From positions 1-64,000 of the forward strand of contig NZ_JANLCJ010000007.1 in assembly GCF_024979295.1 (NCBI RefSeq): a stretch of DNA of 64,000 nt. Direction: 5' to 3'. The DNA comes from Herbiconiux daphne. GTDB taxonomy: Bacteria; Actinomycetota; Actinomycetes; Actinomycetales; Microbacteriaceae. This document shows positions 24,588 to 36,343 of this stretch, piece after piece (positions within the stretch are counted from its first letter, which is position 1; every line of letters starts with the position of its first letter). A model generated the notes under the pieces. It saw only the letters and a program-made list of their open reading frames with translations. It was not told where the DNA came from and ran no database searches. The position numbers and the translations under genes are program-made.

Positions 24588-25637
24588 TCAGTGGCGGCGC
24601 TTGGCCACCGCCGCCGCCTCGGCCAACGGAAGCGGCCGGACGGCGAGGCGATCGCGCGTGTCGAGATGGAACACACCGAAGGCTTCGATCTCGCGTCGGT
24701 CGCGGGTGCGCCGCAGATGGCACACCAGACCCAGCGCGCTCACGGCCTGGCGGGCGATGGCGGTGGCGTCGAGGCCGGCGAGCGCCCCGAGCGCCTCGAC
24801 GCGGGCGGGAACATCGACGATGGCGTTCGCGTGCAGAGTGCCGGCCCCGCCGTCGTGGCCGGTGTTGAGCGCCGACAGCAGTTCTCGGATCTCTGCACCA
24901 CGGCATTCGCCCAGCACCAGCCGGTCGGGCCGCATGCGCAGCGCCTGCCTCACCAGTTCGGCGAGACCGATTCCTCCCGCCCCTTCCAGGTTCGGTTGCC
25001 GCGCCTCGAGCGCGACGACGTGCGGGTGGTCGACGCGCAGTTCGGTGACGTCTTCGATCACCACGATCCGATCGGCCGGGTCGGCCTCGGCCAGGAAGGC
25101 CGAGAGCAGCGTCGTCTTGCCACTGCCGCCGGCGCCGGTGATCAGCACGTTCGTGCGCGACCGAACCGCGTCGTCGATGATGCGCCGCTGAGCTCGGCCG
25201 GCGGCACCTGCCCCGAACAGGCCGCGCCGGTCGAGGTCGTCGAGACGCGGATGATCGGTCTGCGGCACCCTGATCGACAGCACCGTTCCGCCCACGGCGA
25301 CCGGCGGCAGCACGACGTGCACCCGCGTGCCCTCGACCCGCACGTCGACGCAGGGCGTGGCCTCGTCGATGTGGCGGCCGCCGCGCGCAACGAGCCGCAC
25401 CGCGAACTCGCGCAGCCGCTCTTCTCCCGGGCACCGCCATTCGTCGTCGCGCACCAGCCCTCCGCCCCGGTCGACCCACAACTCGCGATGCCCGTTGACG
25501 AACAGGTCGGTCACCGACGGGTCGTCGAGATAGGGCGCGAGCGGCCCGAACACCGAATCGGCCGCCGAGCGGCCCACGGCAGGAGCGGCAAGGGGTGTCG
25601 AAGAGACGAGCGAACGAGGAGGGGAGAGGGTGGTCAT
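24588..25637 (-). CDS. tadA: Tad/Flp pilus assembly ATPase TadA (CpaF-like)
   Basis: 349-residue secretion ATPase. Walker A is ITGAGGSGKTTLL, the Asp box VVIEDVTELR, the Walker B region ALRMRPDRLVLGECRGAE, and the His box TLHANAIVDV. It powers assembly or retraction of the pilus. The start at ATG 25637 is chosen because upstream frame continues antisense through the patatin gene. It heads a minus-strand operon tadA-tadBC-DUF4244-tadE. No CpaE/TadZ-like gene or prepilin peptidase is in the window; these may be elsewhere. Confidence 0.9.
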   Translation of the reverse strand: MTTLSPPRSLVSSTPLAAPAVGRSAADSVFGPLAPYLDDPSVTDLFVNGHRELWVDRGGGLVRDDEWRCPGEERLREFAVRLVARGGRHIDEATPCVDVRVEGTRVHVVLPPVAVGGTVLSIRVPQTDHPRLDDLDRRGLFGAGAAGRAQRRIIDDAVRSRTNVLITGAGGSGKTTLLSAFLAEADPADRIVVIEDVTELRVDHPHVVALEARQPNLEGAGGIGLAELVRQALRMRPDRLVLGECRGAEIRELLSALNTGHDGGAGTLHANAIVDVPARVEALGALAGLDATAIARQAVSALGLVCHLRRTRDRREIEAFGVFHLDTRDRLAVRPLPLAEAAAVAKRRH

Positions 25638-25844
25638 GCGCCCATCTTGATGATGCGAAGAGCTCAGGATGCCGGCATCCGCGTTTCTGTGCACAAACTC
25701 CGCTGCTCGCGCGATTGTGCAGGAGAACCCTGTCGCCCGAACGAGACGCCCGCTACTGTTTGTGAATATTGCTCCACCCCACCACGGAGAGACCGCGCCG
25801 ACGCGGAGCCGGGCAGCCGCTCCCTCACCTTGCAGAGGTTCGGC

Positions 25845-28800
25845 ATGCAAGAGAGCACCGAGGCACTCATCCCGCTGGGCGACGTGGGCGAGCGCCCCGA
25901 AACCACTGACGGCCCGGCATCCGCCGACCGCGTGCCCGCGTTCAACCGCTCCCTGCGGGTCGCCCTCGCGATGAAGGGCGGCATCAGCCTCGCTGTCTGG
26001 ATCGGCGGCGCCGTCGCCGAGCTCGACCTGCTGCGCCGCATCCGCGTGCTGGGCACGCCGGAGCAGCCGCGCCCTTTTCTCGTGCGCGTCGGCGTCGACG
26101 AGCCCGCCGCGGTGCTCGAGCGCGCCCGCATCTACGCCGACCTGCTCATTCAGGCCCGCTACGACCAGGTCGAGTTCGACGTGCTCGCCGGAGCCAGCGC
26201 CGGCGGCCTGAACGCCGTGCTCTTCGGGGTGTCGCAGCGCGCGGGCGTCGCGTTCGACACCGTGCTGCACACCTGGCTCGACGCCGGAGCCGTCTGGAAT
26301 CTGCTGCGAAAGCCGTGGGCACGCGGCTACACCTCGGTGCTCGACGGCGACCAGTTCTTCGCGAAGCAGGTCGAGCACGCGATCTCGGAACTGCACGGCT
26401 CACCGGCCTCCGACGATCACCAGGCGCGCGCGGTGTCGGTCGAGCTGTCGGGCACGATCGTCGATGCCGACTCGTCGGCGCAATGGGGGTTTCAGGAAGG
26501 CCGGGCGCACTTCCGCTTCACCGGCCGGCGCTCCAGTTCACGAGAGGCCGGCGTCACCGGCGCCCTGCCCGCTCCCTCCGGCCGCGACATCCCGTCGGGC
26601 CCGAACGGCCCCGACGACCCGGCCGCGTTCCGCCGCCTCTCTTACGCCGCACGCACCACGTCGTCGTTCCCGGGGGCGTTCGAGCCGGCGCGCATCCTGA
26701 GCCGTCCGGTCGGCGACGAGCCGCGGCCCGAGCCCCCTACCGAGCACATCGACTTCGACTTCGCCTTCAGCCACCACCGCCCGCACACGGATGCCGCCGA
26801 TGTGGAGGTCGGCCGTCTTCGCCCGTTCCGCGCGATCGACGGGGGTGTGGCCGACAACGTGCCGATCGACCGGGCCCTTCGTGCGGTGCGCGAGATGCCC
26901 GCGGAGGACTTCGTGTCGCGCGCCATCCTCTATCTCGAGCCCGACCCGGCGACGTCGGTGCCGCGCGACCCCACGCCCTCGACGGCGGTGCCGCCGTCGG
27001 TCGAGGTGCGGTCGCCGCACATCGCGCGCATGATCGACAACATCCGCAACGGGCTCGGGCTGCGCGGCATCCGTGAGTCGGGCGATGCCGAGATCGATCA
27101 GGTCGAGCGGTTCCGGCGGGAGCGCTACCTCTGGCAGGGCCGGCGCGAGTCGCTCGCCTCGCTCGGCGTGGCCTACGAGCGCGACGACGGCCGAGCTGCC
27201 TACATCCGCTACCGCGAAACCGCCGACCTGTCGCTGCTGAGCGACACCCTCACCGACCCGGCCCTGTGGCAGCTCGGCACCGACCTGCCCACACGCACCG
27301 CGGTGCCGGCCGCGCCGCGCGAACTCATCGTGGCCCTCGAGTCGCGCATCTTCGGCGACTACGCGCAGAGCTGGCCCGACTCCGACCGCATGGCCGTTCC
27401 CGCGGGTGGGCTGCGCGCGTTCGTGGCCGAGGCCATCGTGCGCGGGCCCCAGGCCGTGCTCGACGCGGCGGCCTCGGCCCTGGCGTGGTTGCGCGAAATC
27501 GAGACCATCGTGTTCGACCAGCACCGCTGGTTCTCGCCCGACGACGAGGAGAGGCGCATCGCGGCCCGCCGACTCATCAACGACGTCTCGGCCGCCGCTC
27601 GCGCGGGTCGCGACCTCGCGTTGCAAGCCGCCCTCGTGAGCGCGATGGAGTCGGCCGACGCCGAGAAGGTGGTGTCGGGCTGGGTCGACGGCAACCTCAC
27701 GCGAATCGACGACGCGCACTGGGCGGCGATCGACGACGCCATCGCGCTCATCAAGCAGCTCGCGGCCGGCCTCGACGGCGACGAGGCGGCGGAGCTGACC
27801 GAAGACGTGCCGTGGACCCGCTTCGCCACCCTCACCGACTCTGATGCAGGGGTCGACGCCGTCGATCTCGCTCCGTTCACGTCGGTCATCGGCATTCCGA
27901 GCCCGGGCTCCACGCTGCGTTTCGACGTGATCTCGGCGAACGAACCCGGGGGTCTCGACGCGGAGTTCACCGCCCTGCAACTCGCCCAGGCCTCAGAACT
28001 CGCCGAGAAATGGATGTCGCTCGACGACGACGCCCTCGCGGCTGCTCGCACCGAGTTCGACGCGGCCCGCGCGGCCGAAGCGCTCGGCCATCGCCGCCTC
28101 GCGCCCTTGACCAAGCTCGCCGGCACCACGCTGTGGAGCTTCGGCGCCTTCTTCTCGACGCGGTGGCGCACCAACGACTGGTGGTGGGGGCACCTGGATG
28201 CAGCCGCCGGACTCCTGCGCATCCTCGGCGACCTCGGCGACGTCGACCCCGCCGAAGTGAAGGAGGCGGCACGCGCGGCGCAACAGTCGATCCTCACGCA
28301 GGCCTGCCTCGCCGCCGACGACCTGCGCCCCTTCGACAAGCCCGACTCCGTCGCCGAGGCTCCCCTCCGCGCCCACGCCAAACCCGCCGAACCGACCCCC
28401 ACCGCCCCCGTCACCGTGGTCGCCCCAGCCACCACCCTCGCGCCGCCGCCCGCCGCCGACCCTGGCGCAGCACCCAGCGCCTCCGCCGCCGACCCCGGCG
28501 CAGCACCCAGCGCCTCCGCCGTCGCGGCAGACACCGACGCCACGGCCGCCGCTCCTGCCGTCGCCGCAGACACCGACGCCACCACCGCCACCACCGCCAC
28601 CGCTGCTGCCGCCACCGCCGACCCGCCCCAAGCCACCGACCCATCGCCGCTCCCCCCGCCCGCCGACTCCGCGGCCCGCATGACCTCCGGAGCCCACAGC
28701 TTGCGCAACCTGCGCGCCGACTACCTCGTCGCCGTCGCGTCGCGTGCCTCCCGCATCGCGCTCCGCGCCGCCGCCACCGGTCGCGGAACCGCCGGCCGCC

Positions 28801-29858
28801 TCGCCATCTACGGCCTCCTGCCGCCCCTGCTCGTGAACGTGCCGTTCGTGGTGGTGCCCATCCGCGCGGTGTTCCTCGCGCTCGTCTTCGCCGCGGTCAT
28901 CGCGATCGTCGCGTCGGGGCATCCGACCCTCGCGCCCTACCCCGATCCCGGATTCTGGCTCGGCGTCGTCAGCCTCGCCCTCGTCGCCGCCGCACTCGTG
29001 TTCGCTCTCGTGCGCGCCGCACTGGCCCTCCGCCGGGCCGACCGACGACGAGCGGATGTCGCGGCCGCAGCGAGCGCCCCGCTCGACGACCTCGGCCGCA
29101 CCCTGCTCTCGGCCCTCACCCAGCGCGGAGCGCGCGCCCGTCGCGTGGCCTGGACCTCGTGGTCGATCGGCGCCGGCGCCCTGCTCGTGGCGATCGTTCT
29201 GACCGTCGTCGAGGGCGGCGCCCAGGTGGGCACCTGGTGCCTGGCCGGCATCACCGTGGCCGCGATCATCACGGCCCGCCGCGCCAGCCGGCAGTTCGGC
29301 ACCCCCCGCCCCGACGGATCGGCCCTGCGCTGGCTGCTCGCCGGCATCGCCCCGGTGATCGTCATCATCCTGTCTCAGCCCATCGCCGTCGCCACCGCAG
29401 CGTGGCCCCGCGACGCACTCGTGCCCGCCCTCGTCGCCGCAGTCGGCCTGATCGCGGCGTTCACGCTCACGCATGGCTGGCTCCCGGCTCCCAAGCCAGG
29501 CGAAAACACACAGCCCGACGCGCCCGACGAGAACACCCGGCCCGACGCACCGGACGACGAGACCCAGCCACCCGCCCAACCCCGCGCCGCGCCTCCCGCC
29601 ACCTCGCGCCCGCCCTACGGCGGCATCCTGCGCTGGCTGGCCGTGCTGCTCGCCACCGCCGCCGTGTCCGGACTGGCCGCCTGGCTCATCATGGTGTCGT
29701 TTTCGGGCACCGTCATCCTGGCGCAGCCGGCAGCGGCCGGTCTGCTCGCCTGGTTCCTCGGTGCGCACACGCTCTGGTGGCTGAGTGAACGAGCCTCGAG
29801 CGATGCCGCTGGCGTCGATGACCGCCCGCTCGACGATGCCCTCACAGGCAGCCGTTAA
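25845..29858 (+). CDS. Giant patatin-like (DUF3376) membrane phospholipase-like protein
   Basis: 1337 residues from ATG 25845. The N-terminal patatin domain has an oxyanion loop in MKGGISLAVWIGG, nucleophile in GASAGG, and the catalytic Asp in DGGVADNVPID, so the Ser-Asp dyad is complete. A long helical DUF3376-type region follows. From about residue 845 there is an Ala/Pro/Thr-rich linker with two copies of AADPGAAPSASA and two of AADTDAT. The last 350 residues contain at least seven membrane segments and a second repeat (PDAPDENTRPDAPDDETQP). Relatives are annotated patatin-related proteins of actinobacteria; activity as acyl hydrolase is inferred. Divergent from tadA by 207 bp. Confidence 0.85.
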   Translation: MQESTEALIPLGDVGERPETTDGPASADRVPAFNRSLRVALAMKGGISLAVWIGGAVAELDLLRRIRVLGTPEQPRPFLVRVGVDEPAAVLERARIYADLLIQARYDQVEFDVLAGASAGGLNAVLFGVSQRAGVAFDTVLHTWLDAGAVWNLLRKPWARGYTSVLDGDQFFAKQVEHAISELHGSPASDDHQARAVSVELSGTIVDADSSAQWGFQEGRAHFRFTGRRSSSREAGVTGALPAPSGRDIPSGPNGPDDPAAFRRLSYAARTTSSFPGAFEPARILSRPVGDEPRPEPPTEHIDFDFAFSHHRPHTDAADVEVGRLRPFRAIDGGVADNVPIDRALRAVREMPAEDFVSRAILYLEPDPATSVPRDPTPSTAVPPSVEVRSPHIARMIDNIRNGLGLRGIRESGDAEIDQVERFRRERYLWQGRRESLASLGVAYERDDGRAAYIRYRETADLSLLSDTLTDPALWQLGTDLPTRTAVPAAPRELIVALESRIFGDYAQSWPDSDRMAVPAGGLRAFVAEAIVRGPQAVLDAAASALAWLREIETIVFDQHRWFSPDDEERRIAARRLINDVSAAARAGRDLALQAALVSAMESADAEKVVSGWVDGNLTRIDDAHWAAIDDAIALIKQLAAGLDGDEAAELTEDVPWTRFATLTDSDAGVDAVDLAPFTSVIGIPSPGSTLRFDVISANEPGGLDAEFTALQLAQASELAEKWMSLDDDALAAARTEFDAARAAEALGHRRLAPLTKLAGTTLWSFGAFFSTRWRTNDWWWGHLDAAAGLLRILGDLGDVDPAEVKEAARAAQQSILTQACLAADDLRPFDKPDSVAEAPLRAHAKPAEPTPTAPVTVVAPATTLAPPPAADPGAAPSASAADPGAAPSASAVAADTDATAAAPAVAADTDATTATTATAAAATADPPQATDPSPLPPPADSAARMTSGAHSLRNLRADYLVAVASRASRIALRAAATGRGTAGRLAIYGLLPPLLVNVPFVVVPIRAVFLALVFAAVIAIVASGHPTLAPYPDPGFWLGVVSLALVAAALVFALVRAALALRRADRRRADVAAAASAPLDDLGRTLLSALTQRGARARRVAWTSWSIGAGALLVAIVLTVVEGGAQVGTWCLAGITVAAIITARRASRQFGTPRPDGSALRWLLAGIAPVIVIILSQPIAVATAAWPRDALVPALVAAVGLIAAFTLTHGWLPAPKPGENTQPDAPDENTRPDAPDDETQPPAQPRAAPPATSRPPYGGILRWLAVLLATAAVSGLAAWLIMVSFSGTVILAQPAAAGLLAWFLGAHTLWWLSERASSDAAGVDDRPLDDALTGSR

Positions 29859-29942
29859 AAAATAAAGGGGCGGCACCCAATGGGGGGAAGGGTGCCGCCG
29901 CAGCAACGCTGGATTGGGGGGAATCGCTATTGCGCTGCATCC
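29857..29942 (-). ncRNA. 6C RNA
   Basis: Two hairpins on the minus strand each have a loop of six cytosines. The first pairs GATT/AATC around CCCCCC (G6 on plus at 29916-29921) inside an outer stem GCAGCGCAA/TTGCTGC. The second is a 10-bp stem GGCGGCACCC/GGGTGCCGCC (29890-29899 with 29869-29878) around a C6-containing loop. A U-rich tail CTTTATTTTTTAA follows, giving a terminator. This is the defining layout of actinobacterial 6C RNA. In mycobacteria the homologous B11 RNA also lies near the Tad-like genes, so synteny agrees. The 5' end is approximate. Confidence 0.88.
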
Positions 29943-30188
29943 AAACACGAGGTTTGGTAGTGGCAAGTTTACGCGCTGGAAACATGGCTGCAAACCACTC
30001 CAGCGAATTCTCAGCGATCTGCAGCCCACCATCAGCAAACGGCCTCCGGATGCCGCCGACAGCCTCTGCAACCGCATGCAACCACGCTCCGGCACTCGTG
30101 CAGTATCGTCGTAATCGTCCGCAGCCGGGCGCCGATCCAGACGCCCTCTGCCCAGGTTCTGTGCCTCGCGAAGGAGCGATCTCTCAGC

Positions 30189-32156
<1,968 letters not shown>

Positions 32157-32171
32157 CGCCGCCCCGGAGGT

Positions 32172-32197
32172 GCGGCGCCCACAAGAAGGGGCGCCGC
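32172..32197. terminator. Shared hairpin terminator between acs and the RidA gene
   Basis: Nine-bp stem GCGGCGCCC/GGGCGCCGC (32172-32180 with 32189-32197) between two converging genes. No T-run on either strand, so it is of the U-less type common in actinobacteria. Confidence 0.7.
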
Positions 32198-32677
32198 TCA
32201 GGCGAATTCGACGATGAGCTCGACTTCCACCGGCGAGTCGAGCGGCAGCACGGCGACGCCGACGGCCGAGCGCGCGTGCACGCCGCGGTCGCCGAACAGG
32301 TCGACCAAGAATTCCGAGGCGCCGTTGATCACGCCGGGCTGGCCGGTGAACGACGGGTCGGATGCCACGAAACCGGTGATCTTCACGATGCGGGTGATGC
32401 GGTCGAGCGAGCCGAGCACGCTCTGCACGGCGGCGAGGCCGTTGAGGGCGGCGAGCTGAGCGAACTCCTTGGCCTCCGACGGGGTGACGAGGCCGGGGGC
32501 CTCACCGACCTTGCCGGTGCGCGAGAGCGCGCCGCCGACGAACGGCAGTTGCCCGGCGGTGAAGACGAGATTGCCCGTCACGGTGGCCGGGATGTAGGCG
32601 CCGGCGGGAGCCGACACGGTCGGCAGGGTGATTCCCAGGTCGCTGAGGCGGGCAGTGATCTGCGACACGGGCGTCAC
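32198..32677 (-). CDS. RidA/YjgF-family protein
   Basis: 159 residues. Relatives hydrolyse reactive enamine/imine intermediates from PLP enzymes. The longer actinobacterial form is recognised by TPVSQITARLSDLGI, LVFTAGQLPFVGG and the C-terminal HARSAVGVAVLPLDSPVEVE, where the Arg that binds the substrate carboxylate lies. The start GTG 32677 overlaps the stop of the DUF4177 gene (GTGA at 32674-32677), so the two are coupled. Longer frames upstream are antisense to the penicillin-binding protein gene. Confidence 0.85.
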   Translation of the reverse strand: MTPVSQITARLSDLGITLPTVSAPAGAYIPATVTGNLVFTAGQLPFVGGALSRTGKVGEAPGLVTPSEAKEFAQLAALNGLAAVQSVLGSLDRITRIVKITGFVASDPSFTGQPGVINGASEFLVDLFGDRGVHARSAVGVAVLPLDSPVEVELIVEFA

Positions 32678-32850
32678 GCTCCCGTTCCGGCGGCGGTCGA
32701 GGCGACCGGGCGCTTCAGGTAGGCCACGAGGCCGCCTTCCGGGCCGGTGACGATCTGAACGAGCTCCCACCCATCCGACCCCCAGGTGTTGAGGATGGCT
32801 GCGGTGTTGTGGATCATCAGTGGTGTCGTCACGTATTCCCAGGCGGGCAC
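32674..32850 (-). CDS. DUF4177-family small protein
   Basis: About 58 residues with WEYVTTPL, ILNTWGSDGWELVQIV and GLVAYLKRP, the DUF4177 pattern. Two GTG starts are possible (32856 and 32850). I prefer 32850 because AAAGGGG lies 5 nt upstream of it, giving MPAWEYV. The gene precedes RidA with overlap and is divergent from the penicillin-binding protein gene by about 50 bp. Function of the family is unknown. Confidence 0.75.
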   Translation of the reverse strand: MPAWEYVTTPLMIHNTAAILNTWGSDGWELVQIVTGPEGGLVAYLKRPVASTAAGTGA

Positions 32851-32900
32851 GGGCACCCCTTTCTCGGCTTTTTAAAGGTTTGTCGCTTACCCTTGATCCT

Positions 32901-35408
32901 ATGTCTGCCCCGAAAGCCACGGCTAGCGGTGTGGTCGGGGCCATTCTGGGCATCATAGGTATGAGCGCAATCGCGGGCATCCTCGTCACAGCCATGGTCA
33001 CGCCTGCCCTCGCGGTCACCGGTATAGCCGCCAACAACTCCATCGGCATGTTCGAGAACCTGCCGAGTTACATCAAGCCCGACGCGCTCGCCGAGAAGAC
33101 CAACATCTACGCCACGAAGAGCGACGGCTCGCCCGTGCTGCTGGCGTCGGTGTTCGAGCAGAACCGCGAAGAGGTCGGGTGGGACCAGATCTCCCCGTTC
33201 GTCAAAGACGCGGTCATCGCCACCGAAGACCCCCGTTTCTACACGCACGGCGGCGTCGACATCGCGTCGACCCTGCGCGCCGCGGTCGGCAACGCCGCCG
33301 GCACGTCGGCCAGTGGTGCGTCGACCATCTCGATGCAGTACGTGCGCAACATCCTGGTGCAGAAGGCCGAGGCCATCCAAGACCCGGCCGAGCGCGACGC
33401 GGCCTACGAAGAGGCCACCCGCACCTCGCCCGACCGCAAGCTCAAAGAGATCAAGCTCGCCATCGGCCTCGAGAAGGAGTTCTCGAAAGACGACATCCTG
33501 CTCGGCTACCTCAACATCGCTCCGTTCGGCGGCCGGGTCTACGGCATCCAGTCGGCGGCGCAGTACTACTTCGGTGTGAACGCCTCCGACCTCACGGTGG
33601 CCCAGGCCGCGAGCCTGGTGGCCACGGTCAACGAGCCCAACGGCCTCCGCATCGACGAAGCCGAGAACATTCCCGACAACCAGGCGCGTCGCGACAAAGA
33701 CGTGCTGCCCGCGATGCTCAAAGAGCACAAGATCACCCAGGCCCAATACGACGAGGCCATCGCCACGCCGGTGACGCCCAACCTGGTGCAGCCCTCGACC
33801 GGATGCCAGACGGCCAACCCCATCGCGGCCGGCTTCTTCTGCGACTACGTCACCCACATCGTGAAGAACGACCCCGCCTTCGGCGCCGACGAAGAGACGC
33901 GGTGGACGAACTTCAAGACCGGCGGCTACCAGATCTACACGACGCTCGACTTCGACCTGCAGAACGCGGCGATGTCGGCCATGAACAACTACGTTCCGAA
34001 GAGCTACGACTTCGACCTCGGCGCCTCACTCGTCACGGTTCAGCCCGGCACCGGAAAGGTGCTCGCGATGGTGCAGAACAAAGACTTCAGCGACGATCCC
34101 GAAGTCACCGCCACCAACGCCGGCGCCTCGGCCATCAACTACGGCACCGACTACGAATACGGCGGATCGACCGGCTTCCAGGTGGGTTCGACCTACAAGA
34201 TCTTCACCCTCGCCGAGTGGCTGAAGACCGGCCACTCGCTGGGCGACGTCATCAACGGCAACGCCGGCACGCTCAACCTGGCACAGTTCCAAGACAGCTG
34301 CACCGGCGGCAACGGCGGCACCTACTCGGTGAAGAACGACGGTGGCGCGAACCCCGGCAACGTCACCGTGATGCAGGCCACCGCGCAGTCGGTCAACCTC
34401 GCCTTCCTGCGCATGGCGCAGAAGCTCGACCAGTGCGAGATCCGCAAGACAGCCGAGGCCTTCGGTGTGCACCGCGCCGACGGTGGCCCGCTGGGCGAGA
34501 ACCCGGCCGACGTGCTCGGCACCAACGAGATCGCGCCGCTCACCATGGCCGCCGCCTTCGCCGCGGTCGCCAACCAGGGCACCTACTGCTCCCCCATCGC
34601 CATCGAGAAGATCCTCGACAACCAGGGCAACGAGCTCCCGGTGCCGCAGTCGACTTGTTCCCAGGCCGTCGATCCCACGATCGCCGCAGCGATGACCACC
34701 GCCCTTCAGGGCGTGCTGGCCGGCGGCGGCACCGCGGGGGCGTCGAACCCCAACGACGGCATCCCGCACTTCGGCAAGACGGGCACCACCGACTCCGAGA
34801 AAGACACCTGGTTCGTGGGCGCGAGCACCAAGCTCGCCACCGCGGTCTGGGTGGGCAACGTGGTGGGCACGGTCTCGATCCGCAACACCTCGATCGCCGG
34901 CAACTCGGGCGGTAACGTGCGTCATTACGTCTGGAAGCAGTACATGACCGATGCCGACGGCAAATACGGCGGAGACGCGTTCCCCACCGCCAGCGGCACG
35001 CTCGTCAACGGCGTGCAGGTGCAGATTCCGAGCCTCGCCGGCATGACGATCGACCAGGCGAAGGCCGCGCTCACCACGGCAGGGTTCGACTTCCAAGACG
35101 GCGGAGTGATCGACTCCACGCAGCCGGCGAACACGGTCGACAGCAGTTCGCCCACGGGCACCGCGTCGAAGGGGTCGACCATCACGGTCTACACCTCGAA
35201 CGGCCAGCTGCGCACGGTGCCGAACCTGGTGGGCCTGAGCCCGGATGACGCGAAGAAGGCCATCACTGGAGCCGGAATCGATGCCAGCCAGATCGTCATC
35301 GACGGCCCGTCGGGCGGCAACGCCAAGGTGACCTCGTCGAACCCGGCGGCCGGCGCGCCGATCCGTGCGGGCACCGACAAGCTCAGGGTCACCACGAAGG
35401 CAGGCTAG
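32901..35408 (+). CDS. Class A penicillin-binding protein with two PASTA domains
   Basis: 835 residues, bifunctional peptidoglycan synthase at the membrane. One N-terminal membrane helix, then the GT51 glycosyltransferase with AVIATEDPRFYTHGGVD and the GASTISMQYVRN region. The transpeptidase has SxxK in GSTYKIF, SVN, and GKTGTT. Two C-terminal PASTA repeats (IPSLAGMTIDQAKAALTTAG and VPNLVGLSPDDAKKAITGAG) would sense cell-wall fragments. I choose ATG 32901; the upstream frame to 32820 overlaps the DUF4177 gene. The metallophosphoesterase gene follows after 2 bp in the same operon, an arrangement common in actinobacteria. Confidence 0.94.
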   Translation: MSAPKATASGVVGAILGIIGMSAIAGILVTAMVTPALAVTGIAANNSIGMFENLPSYIKPDALAEKTNIYATKSDGSPVLLASVFEQNREEVGWDQISPFVKDAVIATEDPRFYTHGGVDIASTLRAAVGNAAGTSASGASTISMQYVRNILVQKAEAIQDPAERDAAYEEATRTSPDRKLKEIKLAIGLEKEFSKDDILLGYLNIAPFGGRVYGIQSAAQYYFGVNASDLTVAQAASLVATVNEPNGLRIDEAENIPDNQARRDKDVLPAMLKEHKITQAQYDEAIATPVTPNLVQPSTGCQTANPIAAGFFCDYVTHIVKNDPAFGADEETRWTNFKTGGYQIYTTLDFDLQNAAMSAMNNYVPKSYDFDLGASLVTVQPGTGKVLAMVQNKDFSDDPEVTATNAGASAINYGTDYEYGGSTGFQVGSTYKIFTLAEWLKTGHSLGDVINGNAGTLNLAQFQDSCTGGNGGTYSVKNDGGANPGNVTVMQATAQSVNLAFLRMAQKLDQCEIRKTAEAFGVHRADGGPLGENPADVLGTNEIAPLTMAAAFAAVANQGTYCSPIAIEKILDNQGNELPVPQSTCSQAVDPTIAAAMTTALQGVLAGGGTAGASNPNDGIPHFGKTGTTDSEKDTWFVGASTKLATAVWVGNVVGTVSIRNTSIAGNSGGNVRHYVWKQYMTDADGKYGGDAFPTASGTLVNGVQVQIPSLAGMTIDQAKAALTTAGFDFQDGGVIDSTQPANTVDSSSPTGTASKGSTITVYTSNGQLRTVPNLVGLSPDDAKKAITGAGIDASQIVIDGPSGGNAKVTSSNPAAGAPIRAGTDKLRVTTKAG

Positions 35409-35410
35409 GA

Positions 35411-36343
35411 GTGGCCGCCACGACGCGGGCCACCGCGACAGCACTCGGAGTGCTCGCGGTGGCCGGCGCCTCGGCGTTCGCCTACGGCACCTTCGTCGAG
35501 CGCAAGCTCTACACGCTCCGCACGGCGACGATCGACGTGCTGCCGGCGGGCTCCGCCGACATCCGGGTGCTGCACCTCTCCGACCTGCACATGGCGCCCT
35601 GGCAGAAAGACAAGCAGGCGTGGGTGCGCGGCCTGGCCCGCCTCGACCCGCACCTGATCGTCGACACGGGCGACAACTTGGGCCACCGCGACGGGCTCGA
35701 CGGCATCAAGGCCGCCCTCGACGTGTTCAACGGCGTGCCCGGCGTCTACGTCAACGGTTCGAACGACTACTTCGGCCCGTCGTTCAAGAATCCGCTGCGC
35801 TACTTCATGGGTCCGTCGAAGTCGCCTGGCCGCACCGAGCGACTCGACACCGCGGCCCTCGAGGCCTACTTCGACTCGCTCGGCTGGAAGAACCTCAACA
35901 ACCGCGCGGTCACCACCGTCGTCAACGACACCATCATCGACTTCTTCGGGGTCGACGACCCGCACCGGCATTTCGACCGGCTGGAGCGCATCCCGGGCGC
36001 CCTCGACGAGCTGCGCGAAGAAGACGAGCGGGGCCCCCGGGTCACCATCGGCGTCGCGCACGCTCCCTATCAATACGTGCTGAACTCGTTCGTCACCCAT
36101 GGGGCCGAGGTCATCTTCGCCGGACACACCCACGGCGGCCAGGTCTGCGTGCCGGGCTACGGCGCCGTCGTCACCAACTGCGACATCCCGCGCAAGCAGG
36201 TCAAGGGTCTGAGCCTCTGGCGCCACGGCTTCCACTCCGCCTACCTCAACGTGTCGGCCGGCCTCGGCACCTCGATCTACGCCCCGTTCCGGTTCGCCTG
36301 CCGGCCCGAGGCCACGCTGCTGACGCTCACCGCCAAGTCCTGA
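35411..36343 (+). CDS. Membrane-anchored metallophosphoesterase
   Basis: 310 residues from GTG 35411 with GGAG overlapping the preceding stop region. An N-terminal helix anchors or exports it. Metal motifs are in order: DLHM, GDN, NGSND, GVAHAP and GHTHGGQ. The two-metal calcineurin-like fold is thus complete. It is cotranscribed with the PASTA penicillin-binding protein. Natural substrate unknown; the YkuE-like group acts on phosphoesters outside or at the membrane. Confidence 0.9.
   Translation: MAATTRATATALGVLAVAGASAFAYGTFVERKLYTLRTATIDVLPAGSADIRVLHLSDLHMAPWQKDKQAWVRGLARLDPHLIVDTGDNLGHRDGLDGIKAALDVFNGVPGVYVNGSNDYFGPSFKNPLRYFMGPSKSPGRTERLDTAALEAYFDSLGWKNLNNRAVTTVVNDTIIDFFGVDDPHRHFDRLERIPGALDELREEDERGPRVTIGVAHAPYQYVLNSFVTHGAEVIFAGHTHGGQVCVPGYGAVVTNCDIPRKQVKGLSLWRHGFHSAYLNVSAGLGTSIYAPFRFACRPEATLLTLTAKS

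Noticed and set aside
23835..25844. 670 extra codons upstream of the patatin start
   Set aside because: This part is antisense to TadBC and TadA, which have strong motifs; the real start is ATG 25845.
29842..30081. 79-codon minus-strand frame over the 6C RNA
   Set aside because: Both C6 hairpins and terminator explain the sequence better; no ribosome site.
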